Assembly: GCA_016584305.1 (NCBI GenBank)
Contig: JACEEZ010022621.1
Coordinates: forward strand, 78,050-142,049
DNA from: Chionoecetes opilio
Taxonomy: Eukaryota; Arthropoda; Malacostraca; Decapoda; Majidae
Length of the DNA stretch: 64,000 nucleotides
Reading direction: 5' to 3'
This document shows positions 10,587 to 24,400 of this stretch, piece after piece. Position numbers and translations under genes: made by a program. Each line of letters begins with the position of its first letter. Positions within the stretch are counted from its first letter, which is position 1. The notes under the pieces are model-generated. The model was not told the DNA's origin. It was given only the letters and a program-made list of their open reading frames with translations, and did no database searches.

Positions 10587-13558
10587 CAATCTTCACTGAT
10601 AACTAGCTAAAATCATTAAAAACACTACATTTTATGGGTTTATAGCAATATGATAAGTAAAACTACTTGTATATATACAATAACGCTACAGTTTACAAGA
10701 AACTATGAAAAACGCTTGCAATATACCGTTATATCACAATAAATAACCTATTGCTCTTCTATTTATTAGCTTAATGTAATGTAAGCTACTTATAGGTGCA
10801 AATTATTTAAAAAAAAGGATTATACATGTATTTGTAGGAAAACTGCTATATATCACCGAATACTAGATAAAATCATTGAAAAGAACACATTTTGAGGGTA
10901 TAAAGCATTATCATAAGGTAAATTCCTTCTATTAATATATAACACTACAATTAACAAGAAACTATCAAAAAAACGTGTAATATACAATTGTATCACAATA
11001 TAGAGTCTCAAACTCCTATTATAATCTTACAGTAGATTAAAATAGCAATTTCTAACGAAAGCAACTATAATACCACATTTTGAATTTCTGTATCAAAAAA
11101 AGGGCTGAATAATGTCAATTTTCGACCTTTTTTAGCCCTTCAAAAATACATTAAAACACTTAAAAAAACGTTGTTTCTAAGATTAAAATTGATACATAAT
11201 TTTCATTAAAAATACATATTTTAAGCTCATAATATTGTAAAATATAGTTGTGTAAAAGTGCTGAATAATGTCAAATTTCGAAATTTTTTAGGCTTTCAAA
11301 AATACATTAAAAAACTTGAAAAAACATTGTTTGTAAGATTAAAATTGATACCTAAATTTCATGAAAAATACATATTTTTAGCTCATAACATTGTAAAATA
11401 TAGTATTGTAAAAGTGCTGAATAATTTACAATTTCGACATTATTTAGCATTTCAAAAATACATTAAAATTCTTGAAAAAACATTGTTTTTAGGATTGAAA
11501 TTGATATCTAAATTTCATGAAAAATACATATTTTTAGCTATTAATTTTGTAAAATATAGTTGTAACAAATATAAAAAGCTATTTACCTACAGATATAAAG
11601 AAATATACTTCAATTTGTAGAAAAAAAACAATCTTCACTGATAACTAGCTAAAATCATTGAAAACACTACATTTTATGGGTTTATAGGAATATGATAAGT
11701 AAAACTACTTGTATATATACAATAACGCTACAGTTTACAAGAAACTATGAAAAACGCTTGCAATATACCGTTATATCACAATAAATAACCTATTGCTCTT
11801 CTATTTATTAGCTTAATGTAATGTAAGCTACTTATAGGTGCAAATTATTTTAAAAAAAGGATTATACTTGTATTTGTAGGAAAACTGCTATATATCACCG
11901 AATACTAGCTAAAATCATTGAAAAGAACACATTTTGAAAGTATAAAGAATTATCATAAGGTAAATTCCTTCTATTAATGATATAACACTACAATTAACAA
12001 GAAACTATCAAAAAAACGTGTAATATACAATTGTATCACAATATAGAGTCTCAAACTCCTATTATAAGCTTACAGTAGTTTAAAATAGCAATTTCTAACG
12101 AAAGCAACTATAATACCACATTTTAAATTTCTGAATCAAAAAAAGGGATGAATAATGTCAATTTTCGACCTTTTTTAGCCCTTCAAAAATACATTAAAAC
12201 ACTTGAAAAAACGTTGTTTCTAAGATTAAAATTGATACATAATTTTCTTTAAAAATACATATTTTAAGCTCATAATATTGTAAAATATAGTTGTGTAAAA
12301 GTGCTGCATAATGTCAAATTTCGACATTTTCTTAGGCTTTCAAAAATACATTACAATACTTGGAAAAACGTTGTTTTTAAGATTAAAATTGATATCTAAA
12401 TTTCATGAAAAATACATATTTTTAGCTATTAATTTTGTAAAATATAGTTGTAGTAAATATAAAAAGCTATTTAGCAACAGATAAAAAGAAATATACTTCA
12501 ATTTGTAGAAAAAAATTACTTTTCACTGATAACTAGCTGAAATCATTGAAAACACTACATTTTATGGGTTTATAGCAATATGATATGTAAAACTATTTGT
12601 ATATAGACAATAACGCTACAGTTTACAAGAAACTATGAAAAACGCTTGCAATATACCGTTATATAGCAATAAATAGCCTCTTACTCTTCTATTTACTAGC
12701 TTAATGTAATGTAAGCTACTTATAGGTGTAAATTATTCTAAAAAAAGGATTGTATACTTCAATTTGTAGGCAAACAGCTATATATCACCGATAACTAGCT
12801 AAAATCATTGAAAAGAACACATTTTGAGGGTATAAAGCATTATCATAAGGTAAATTCCTTCTATTAATGATATAACACTACAATTAAAAAGAAACTATGA
12901 AAAACACGTATAATATACAATTGTATCACAATATAGTCTCAAACTCCTATTATAAGCTTACAGTAGTTTAAAATAGCAATTTCTAACGAAAACAACTATA
13001 ATTCCACATTTTGAATTTCTCTACCAAAAAAAGGGCTGAATAAATCAATTTTCGACATTTTTTAGCCCTTCAAAAATACATTAAAACACTTGAAAAAACG
13101 TTGTTATTAAGAATAAAATTGATACATAAATTACATGAAAAATACATATTTTAAGCTCATAATATTGTAAAATATAGTTGTGTAAAAGTGCTGAATAAAG
13201 TCAAATTTCGAAATTTTTTAGGCTTTCAAAAATACATTAAAAAACTTGAAAAAACATTGTTTTTAAGATTAAAATTGATACCTAAATTTCATGAAAAATA
13301 CATATTTTTAGCTCATAACATTGTAAAATATAGTATTGTAAAAGTGCTGAATAATTTAAAATTTCGACATTATTTAGCATTTCAAAAATACATTAAAATT
13401 CTTGAAAAAACATTGTTTTTAGGATTGAAATTGATATCTAAATTTCATGAAAAATACATATTTTTAGCTATTAATTTTGTAAAATATAGTTGTAACAAAT
13501 ATAAAAAGCTATTTACCTACAGATATAAAGAAATATACTTCAATTTGTAGAAAAAAAA

Positions 13559-16500
13559 ATCTTCACTGATAACTAGCTAAAATCATTGAAAACACTACAT
13601 TTTATGGGTTTATAGCAATATGATAAGTAAAACTACTTATATATATACAATAACGCTACAGTTTACAAGAAACTATGAAAAACGCTTGCAATATACCGTT
13701 AAATCACAATAAATATCCTCTTACTCTTCTATTTAATAGCTTAATTTAATGTAAGCTACTTATAGGTGCAAATTAATCTAAAAAGATTATTTTATACCTC
13801 AATTTGTAGGAAAACAGCTATATATCACCGATAGATAGCTAATATCATTGAAAACACTACATTTTATGGGTTTATAGCAATATAATAAGTAAAACTACTT
13901 GTATATATACAATAACGCTTAAGTTTACAAGAAACTATGAAAAACGCTTGCAATATACCGTTATATCACAATAAATAACCTCTTACTCTTCTATTTAATA
14001 GCTTAATGTAATGTAAGCTACTTATAGGTGCAAATTATTCTAAAAAGAGGATGTTATACTTCAATTTGTAGGAAAACAGCTATATATCACTGATAACTAG
14101 CTAAAATCATTGAAAACACTACATTTTATGGGTTTATAGCAATATAATAAGTAAAACTACTTGTATATATACAATACGCTACAGTTTACAAGAAACTATG
14201 AAAAACGCTTGCAATATACCGTTATATCACAATAAATAACCTCTTACTCTTCTATTTAATACCTAATGTAATGTAAGCTTTTTATAGGTGCAAATTATTC
14301 TAAAAAGAGGATTTTATACTTCAATTTGTAGGAAAACAGCTATATATCACCGATAAATAGCTAATATAATTGAAAACACTACATTTTATGGGTTTATAAC
14401 AATATGATAAGTAAAACTACTTGTATATATACAATACCGCTACAGTTTACAAGAAACTAGGAAAAAGGCTTGTAATATACCGTTTTATCACAATAAATAA
14501 CCTCTTACTCTTCTATTTAATAGCTTAATGTAATGTAAGATACTTATAGGTGCAAATTATTCTAAAAAGAGGATTTTATACTTCAATTTGTAGGAAAACA
14601 GCTATATATCACCGATAAATAGCTAATATCATTGAAAACACTACATTTTATGGGTTTATAGCAATATGATAAGTAAAACTACTTATATATATACAATAAC
14701 GCTACAGTTTACAAGAAACTATGAAAAACGCTTGCAATATACCGTTATATCACAATAAATAACCTCTTACTCTTCTATTTATTAGCTTAATGTAATGTAA
14801 GATACTTATAGGTGCAAATTATTCTAAAAAAAGGATTGTATACTTCAATTTGTAGGAAAACAGCTATATATCACCGATAAATAGCTAATATCATTGAAAA
14901 CACTACATTTTATGGGTTTATAGCAATATGATAAGTAAAACTACTTATATATATACAATAACGCTACAGTTTACAAGAAACTAGGAAAAACGCTTGCAAT
15001 ATACACAATATATCACAATAAATATCCTCTTACTCTTCTATTTAATAGCTTAACGTAATGTAAGCTACTTATAGGTGCAAATTATTCTAAAAGAGGGATT
15101 TTATACTTTCAATTTGTAGGAAAACAGCTACATATCACTGATAACTAGCTAAAATCATTGAAAACACTACATTTTATGTGTTTATAGCAATATAATAAGT
15201 AAAACTACTTGTATATATACAATAACGCTACAGTTTAGAAGAAACTATGAAAAACGCTTGCAATATACTTTTATATCACAATAAATAACCTCTTACTCTT
15301 CTATTTAATAGCTTAATGTAATGTAAGCTACCTATAGCTGCAAATTATTCTAAAAAGAGGATTTTATACTTCAATTTGTAGGAAAACAGCTACATATCAC
15401 TGATAACAAGCTAAAATCATTGAAAACACTACATTTTATGTGTTTATAGCAATATAATAAGTAAAACTACTTGTATATATACAATAACGCTACAGTTTAG
15501 AAGAAACTATGAAAAACGCTTGCAATATACCGTTATATCACAATAAATAACCTCTTACTCTTCTATTTAATAGCTTAATGTAATGTAAGCTACTTATAGG
15601 TGCAAATTATTCTAAAAAGAGGATTTTATACTTCAATTTGTAGGAAAACAGCTATATATAACCGATAAATACCTAATATCATTGAAAACACTACATTTTA
15701 TGGGTTTATAGCAATATAATAAGTAAAACTACTTGTATATATACAATAACGCTACAGTTTAGAAGAAACTATGAAAAACGCTTGCAATATACCGTTATAT
15801 CACAATAAATATCCTCTTACTCTTCTATTTAATAGCTTAATGTAATGTAAGCTACTTAGAGGTGCAAATTAATCTAAAAAGATTATTTTATACTTCAATT
15901 TGTAGGAAAACAGCTATATATCACCGATAGATACCTAATATCATTGAAAACACTACATTATATGGGTTTATATCAATATGTTAAGTAAAATTACTTGTAT
16001 ATATACAATAACGCTACAGTTTACAAGAAATTATGATAAACGCTTGCAGTATACCGTTATATCACAATAAATAACCTCTTACTCTTCTATTTAATAGCTT
16101 AATGTAATGTAAGCTACTTATAGGTGCAAATTATTCTAAAAAGAGGATTTTATACTTCAATTTGTAGGAAAACAGCTATATATCACCGATAAATAGCTAA
16201 TATCATTGAAAACACTACATTTTATGGGTTTATAGCAATATGGTAAGTAAAACTACTTGTATATATACAATAACGCTACAGTTTATAAGAAACTATGAAA
16301 AACGCTTGCAATATACCGTTATATCACAATAAATACCCTCTTACTCTTCTATTTATTAGCTTAATGTAATGTAAGCTACTTATACGTCCAAATTATTCTA
16401 AAAAAAGGATTGTATACTTCAATTTGTAGGAAAACAACTATATATCACCGATAACTAGCTAAAATCATTGAAAAGAACACATTTTGAGGGTATAAAGCAT

Positions 16501-19500
16501 TATCATAAGGTAAATTCCTTCTATTAATGATATAACACTACAATTAAGAAGAAACTATGAAAAACACGTATAATATACAATTGTATCACAATATAGTCTC
16601 AAACTCCTATTATAAGCTTACAGTAGATTAAAATAGCAATATCTAATGAAAACAACTATAATTCCACATTTTGAATTTCTCTATAAAAAAAAAGAGCTGA
16701 ATAATGTCAATTTTCGACATTATTTAGCCCTTCAAAAATACATTAAAACACTTGAAAAAACGTTGTTTCTAAGATTAAAATTGATACATAATTTTCATGG
16801 AAAATACACATTTTAAGCTCATAATATTGTAAAATATAGTTGTGTAAAAGTGCTGAATAATGTCAAAACTCGACATTTTTTAGGCTTTCAAAAATACATT
16901 AAAATACTTGGAAAAACGTTGTTTTTAAGATTATAATTGATACCTAAATTTCATGAAAAATACATATTTTTAGCTCAAAACATTGTAAAATATAGTTGTG
17001 TAAAAGTGCTGAATAATGTCTAATTTCGATATTTTTTAGCACTTCAAAAATACATTAAAATACTTGAAAAAACATTGTTTTTAAGATTAAAATTGATATC
17101 TAATTTTCATGAAAAATACATATTTTTAGCTATTAATTTTGTAAAATATAGTTGTAGCAAATATAAAAAGCTATTTAGCTACAGATATAAAGAAATATAC
17201 TTCAATTTGTAGAAAAAAACAACTCTTCAATGATAACTAGCTAAAATCATTGAAAACACTACATTTTATGGGTTTATAGCATTATGATAAGTAAAACTAC
17301 TTGTATATATACAATAACGCTACAGTTTACAGGAAACTATGAAAAACGCTTGCAACATACCGTTATATCACAATAAATAACCTCTTACTCCTCTATTTAA
17401 TAGCTTAAAGTAATGTAAGCTACTTATAGGTGCAAATTATTCTAAAAAAAGGATTTTATACTTCAATTTGTAGGAAAACAGTTATATATCACTGATAACT
17501 AGCTAAAATCATTGAACACACTACATTTTATGGGTTTATAGCAATATAATAAGTAAAACTACTTGTATATATACAATAACGCTACAGTTTAGAAGAAACT
17601 ATGAAAAACGCTTGCAATATACCGTTATATCACAATAAATAACCTCTTACTCTTCTATTTAATAGCTTAATGTAATGTAAGCTACTTATAGGTGCAAATT
17701 CTTCAAAAAAGAGGATTTTATACTTCAATTTGTAGGAAAACAGCTATATATCACCAATAAATAGCTAATATCATTGAAAACACTACATTGTATGGGTTTA
17801 TAGCAATATAATAAGTAAAACTACTTGTATATATACAATAACGCTACATTTTACAAGAAACTATGAAAAACGCATGCAATATTCCGTTATATCACAATAA
17901 ATATCCTCCTACTCTTCTATTTATTAGCTTAATGTAATGTAAGATACTTATAGGTGCAAATTATTCTAAAAAAAGGATTGTATACTTCAATTTGTAGGAA
18001 AACAGCTATATATCACCGATAAATAGCTAATATCTTTGAAAACACTACATTTTATGGGTTTATAGCAATATGATAAGTAAAACTACTTGTATATATACAA
18101 TAACGCTACAGTTTACAAGAAACTAGGAAAAACGCTTGCAATATACACAATATTTCACAATAAATATCCTCTTACTCTTCTATTTAATAGCTTAACGTAA
18201 TGTAAGCTACTTATAGGTGCAAATTATTCTAAAAAGAGGATTTTATACTTCAATTTGTAGGAAAACAGCTACATATCACTGATAACTAGCTAAAATCATT
18301 GAAAACACTACATTTTATGTGTTTATAGCAATATAATAAGTAAAACTACTTGTATATATACAATAACGCTAAAGTTTAGAAGAAACTATGAAAAACGCTT
18401 GCAATATACTTTTATATCACAATAAATAACCTCTTACTCTTCTATTTAATAGCTTAATGTAATGTAAGCTACTTATAGGTGCAAATTATTCTAAAAAGAG
18501 GATTTTATACTTCAATTTGTAGGAAAACAGCTACATATCACTGATAACAAGCTAAAATCATTGAAAACACTACATTTTATGTGTTTATAGCAATAAAATA
18601 AGTAAAACTAATTGTATATATACAATAACGCTACAGTTTACAAGAAATTATGATAAACGCTTGCAGTATACCGTTATATCACAATAAATAACCTCTTACT
18701 CTTCTATTTAATAGCTTAATGTAATGTAAGCTACTTATAGGTGCAAATTATTCTAAAAAGAGGATTTTATACTTCAATTTGTAGGAAAACAGCTATATAT
18801 CACCGATAAATAGCTAATATCATTGAAAACACTACATTTTATGGGTTTATAGCAATATGGTAAGTAAAACTACTTGTATATATACAATAACGCTACAGTT
18901 TATAAGAAACTATGAAAAACGCTTGCAATATACCGTTATATCACAATAAATACCCTCTTACTCTTCTATTTATTAGCTTAATGTAATGTAAGCTACTTAT
19001 ACGTCCAAATTATTCTAAAAAAAGGATTGTATACTTCAATTTGTAGGAAAACAACTATATATCACCGATAACTAGCTAAAATCTTTTAAAAAGAACACAT
19101 TTTGAGGGTATAAAGCATTATCATAAGGTAAATTCCTTCTTTTAATGATATAAACTACAATTAAGAAGAAACTATGAAAAACACGTATAATATACAATTG
19201 TATCACAATATAGTCTCAAACTCCTATTATAAGCTTACAGTAGATTAAAATAGCAATATCTAATGAAAACAACTATAATTCCACATTTTGAATTTCTCTA
19301 TCAAAAAAAAGAGCTGAATAATGTCAATTTTCGACATTATTTAGCCCTTCAAAAATACATTAAAACACTTGAAAAAACGTTGTTTCTAAGATTAAAATTG
19401 ATACATAATTTTCATGGAAATACACATTTTAAGCTCATAATATTGTAAAATATAGTTGTGTAAAAGTGTGAATAATGTCAAAACTCGACATTTTTTAGGC

Positions 19501-21400
19501 TTTCAAAATACATTAAAATACTTGGAAAAACGTTGTTTTAAGATTATAATTGCTACCTAAATTTCATGAAAATACATATTTTTTTGCTCAAAACTTTTTA
19601 AAATATAGTTGTGTAAAAGTGCTGAATAATGTCTAATTTCGATATTTTTTAGCACTTCAAAAATACATTAAAAAACTTGAAAAAACATTGTTTTTTTAAA
19701 ATTTAAAAATTTATATCTAATTTTCATGAAAAATACATATTTTTAGCTATTAATTTTTTAAAATAGTTGTAGCAATATAAAAAGCTATTTAGCTACAGAT
19801 ATAAAGAAATATACTTCAATTTGTAGAAAAAAACAACTCTTCAATGATAACTAGCTATAATCATTGAAAACACTACATTTTATGGGTTTATAGCATTATG
19901 ATAAGTAAAACTACTTGTATATATACAATAACGCTACAGTTTACAGGAATCTATGAAAAAAAGCTTGCAACATACCGTTATATCAAAATAAATAACCTCT
20001 TACTCCCCTATTTAATAGCTTAAGTAATGTAAGCTACTTATAGGTGCAAATTATTCTAAAAAAAGGATTTATACTTCAATTTGTAGGAAAACAGTTATAT
20101 ATCACTGATAACTAGCTAAAATCATTGAACACACTACTTTATGGGTTTATAGGGAATATAATAAGTAAAACTACTTGTATATATACAATAACGCTACAGT
20201 TTAGAAGAAACTATGAAAAAACGCTTTCCAATATACCGTTATATCACAATAAATAACCTATTACTCTTCTATTTAATAGCTTAATGTAATGTAAGCTACT
20301 TATAGGTGCAAATTATTCTAAAAAGAGGATTTTATACTTCAATTTGTAGGAAAACAGCTATATATCACCAATAAATAGCTAATATCATTGAAAACACTAC
20401 ATTTTATGGGTTTATAGCAATATAATAAGTAAAACTACTTGTATATATACAATAACGCTACATTTTACAAGAAACTATGAAAAACGCATGCAATATTCCG
20501 TTATATCACAATAAATATCCTCCTACTCTTCTATTTAATAGCTTAATGTAATGTAAGCTACTTATAGGTGTAAATTATTCTAAAAAAAGGATTGTATACT
20601 TCAATTTGTAGGCAAACAGCTATATATCACCGATAACTAGCTAAAATCATTGAAAAGAACACATTTTGAGGGTATAAAGCATTATCATAAGGTAAATTCC
20701 TTCTATTAATGATATAACACTACAATTAAAAAGAAACTATGAAAAACACGTATAATATACAATTGTATCACAATATAGAGTCTCAAACTCCTATTATAAG
20801 CTTACAGTAGTTTAAAATAGCAATTTCTGACGAAAACAACTATAATTCCACATTTTGAATTTTTCTATCAAAAAAAGGGCTGAATAATGTCAATTTTCGA
20901 CATTTTTTAGCCTTTCAAAAATACATTAAAACACTTGAAAAAACGTTGTTTCTAAGATTAAAATTGATACATAATTTTCATGGAAAATACACATTTTAAG
21001 CTCATAATATTGTAAAATATAGTTGTGTAAAAGTGCTGAATAATGTCAAAACTCGACATTTTTTAGGCTTTCAAAAATACATTAAAATACTTGGAAAAAC
21101 GTTGTTTTTAAGATTATAATTGACACCTAAATTTCATGAAAAATACATATTTTTAGCTCAAAACATTGTAAAATATAGTTGTGTAAAAGTGCTGAATAAT
21201 GTCTAATTTCGATATTTTTTAGCACTTCAAAAATACATTAAAATACTTGAAAAAACATTGTTTTTAAGATTAAAATTGATATCTAATTTTCATGAAAAAT
21301 ACATATTTTTAGCTATTAATTTTGTAAAATATAGTTGTAGCAAATATAAAAAGCTATTTAGCTACAGATATAAAGAAATATACTTCAATTTGTAGAAAAA
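13559..21400 (+). repeat. Clean satellite array with long A runs
   Basis: Eleven A units start near 13563, 13829, 14088, 14349, 14610, 14872, 15137, 15399, 15660, 15924 and 16187. Then come B+C3 (about 16464-17218), seven A units (17228, 17489, 17752, 18013, 18277, 18539, 18801), B+C3 (19085-19830), three A units (19842, 20103, 20368) and B+C3 (20647-21400). The three B+C3 blocks share rare variants (GTCAAAACTCGACATT; the first two also AATATCTAATGAAAAC), marking them as a recent family. Quality dips briefly at about 19.08-19.8 kb. Confidence 0.95.
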
Positions 21401-24400
21401 AACCAATCTTCACTGATAACTAGCTAAAATCATTGAAAACACTACATTTTATGGGTTTATAGCAATATGATAAGTAAAACTACTTGTATATATACAATAA
21501 CGCTACAGTTTACAAGAAACTATGAAAAACGCTTGCAATATACCGTTATATCACAATAAATAACCTCTTAATCTTCTATTTAATAGCTTAAAGTAATGTA
21601 AGCTACTTATAGGTGCAAATTATTCTAAAAAAAGGATTTTATACTTCAATTTGTAGGAAAACAGCTATATATCACTGATAACTAGCTAAAATCATTGAAC
21701 ACACTACATTTTATGGGTTTATAGCAATATAATAAGTAAAACTACTTGTATATATACAATAATGCTACAGTTTAGAAGAAACTATGAAAAACGCTTGCAA
21801 TATACAGTTATATCACAATAAATAACCTCTTACTCTGCTATTTAATAGCTTAATGTAATGTAAGCTACTTATAGGTGCAAATTATTCTAAAAAGAGCATT
21901 TTATACTTCAATTTGTAGGAAAACAGCTATATATCACCGATAAATAGCTAATATCATTGAAAACACTACATTTTAAGGGTTTATAGCGATATGATAAGTA
22001 AAACTACTGGTATATATACAATAACGCTACAGTTTACAAGAAACTATGAAAAACGTTTGCAATATACCGTTATATCACAATAAATAACCTCTTACTCTTC
22101 TATTTAATAGCTTAATGTAATGTAAGCTACTTAAAGGTGCAAATTATTCTAAAAAGAGGATTTTATACTTCAATTTGTAGGAAAACAGCTATATAACACT
22201 GATAACAGCTAAAATCATTGAAAACACTACATTTTATGGGTTTATAGCAATATAATAAGTAAAACTACTTGTATATATACAATAACGCTACAGTTTAGAT
22301 AAACTACGAAAAACGCTTGCAATATACCGTTATATCACATTAAATAATCTCTTACTCTTCTATTTAATAGCTTAATGTAATGTAATCTACTTATAGTTGC
22401 AAATTATTCTAAAAAGAGGATTTTATACTTCAATTTGTAGGAAAACAGCTGTATGTCACCGATAAATAGCTAATATCATTGAAAACACTACATTTTATGG
22501 GTTTATAGCAATATAATAAGTAAAACTACTTGTATATATACAATAACGCTACATTTTAGAAGAAACTATGAAAAACGCTTGCAATATACCGTTATATCAC
22601 AATAAAGAACCTCTTACTCTTCTATTTATTAGCTTAATGTAATGTAAGCTACTTATAGGTGTAAATTATTCTAAAAAGAGGATTGTATACTTCAATTTGT
22701 AGGCAAACAGCTATATATCACTGATAACTAGCTAAAATCATTGAAAAGAACACATTTTGAGGGTATAAAGCATTATCATAAGGTAAATTCCTTCTATTAA
22801 TGATATAACACTACAATGAAAAAGAAACTATGAAAAACACGTATAATATACAATTGTATCACAATATAGAGTCTCAAACTCCTATTATAAGCTTACAGTA
22901 GTTTAAAATAGCAATTTCTAACGAAAACAACTATAATTCCACATTTTGAATTTCTCTATCAAAAATAGGGCTGAATAATGTCAATTTTCGACATTTTTTA
23001 GCCCTTCAAAAATACATAAAAACACTTGAAAAAACGTTGTTATTAAGAATAAAATTGATACATAAATTACATGAAAAATACATATTTTAAGCTCATAATA
23101 TTGTAAAATATTGTTGTGTAAAAGTGCTGAATAATATCAAATTTCGACATTTTTTAGGCTTTCAAAAATACATTAAAACACTTGAAAAAACATTGTTTTT
23201 AAGATTAAAATTGATAGCTATATTTCATGAAAAATACATATTTTTAGCTCATAACATTGTAAAATATAGTATTGTAAAAGTGCTGAATAATGTAAAATTT
23301 CGACATTATTTAGCATTTCAAAAATACATTAAAATTCTTGAAAAAACATTGTTTTTAGGATTGAAATTGATATCTAAATTTCATGAAAAATACATATTTT
23401 TAGCTATTAATTTTGTAAAATATAGTTGTAACAAATATAAAAAGCTATTTACCTACAGATATAAAGAAATATACTTCAATTTGTAGAAAAAAAACAATCT
23501 TCACTGATAACTAACTAGCTAAAATCATTGAAAACACTACATTTTATGGGTTTATAGCAATACGATAAGTAAAACTACTTGTATATATACAATAACGCTA
23601 CAGTTTACAAGAAACTATGAAAAACGCATGCAATATACCGTTATATCACAATAAATAACCTATTGCTCTTCCATTTATTAGCTTAATGTAATGTAAGCTA
23701 CTTATGGGTGCAAATTATTTTTAAAAAAGGATTATACTTGTATTTGTAGGAAAACTGCTATATATCACCGAATACTAGCTACAATCATTGAAAAGAACAC
23801 ATTTTGAGGGTATAAAGCATTATCATAAGGTAAATTCCTTCTATTAATGATATAACACTACAATTAACAAGAAACTATGAAAAACACGTATAATATACAA
23901 TTGTATCACAATATAGAGTCTCAAACTCCTATTATAAGCTTACAGTAGTTAAAAATAGCAATTTCTAACGAAAACAACTATAATTCCACATTTTGAATTT
24001 CTCTATCAAAAAAAGGGCTGAATAATGTCAATTTTTGACATTTTTTAGCCTTTCAAAAATACATTAAAACACTTGAAAAAACGTTGTTATTAAGAATAAA
24101 ATTGATACATAAATTACATGAAAAATACATATTTTAAGCTCATAATATTGTAAAATATAGTTGTGTAAAAGTGCTGAATAATGTCAAATTTCGACATTTT
24201 TTAGGCCTTCAAAAATACATTAAAATACTTGGAAAAACGTTGTTTTTAAGATTAAAATTGATATCTAAATTTCATGAAAAATACATATTTTTAGCTATTA
24301 ATTTTGTAAAATATAGTTGTAGCAAATATAAAAAACTATTTAGCTACAGATATAAAGAAATATACTTCAATTTGTAGAAAAAAATTACTTTTCACTGATA

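Larger units (their letters stand above)
5281..13558 (+). repeat. Clean satellite array with B+C blocks at short spacing
   Basis: A units start near 5286, 5547, 5809, 6065, 6317 and 6570; with those at 4457, 4734 and 5006 this makes a run of nine. Then follow B+C3 (about 6847-7605), one A, B+C2 (7894-8494), five A, B+C3 (9832-10586), one A, B+C3 (10873-11628), one A, B+C2 (11915-12516), one A, and B+C3 (12804-13558). Copies agree closely, so unit boundaries and the 262 bp and 156-157 bp periods are read from here. Low quality ends gradually between about 5.2 and 6.6 kb. Confidence 0.95.
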
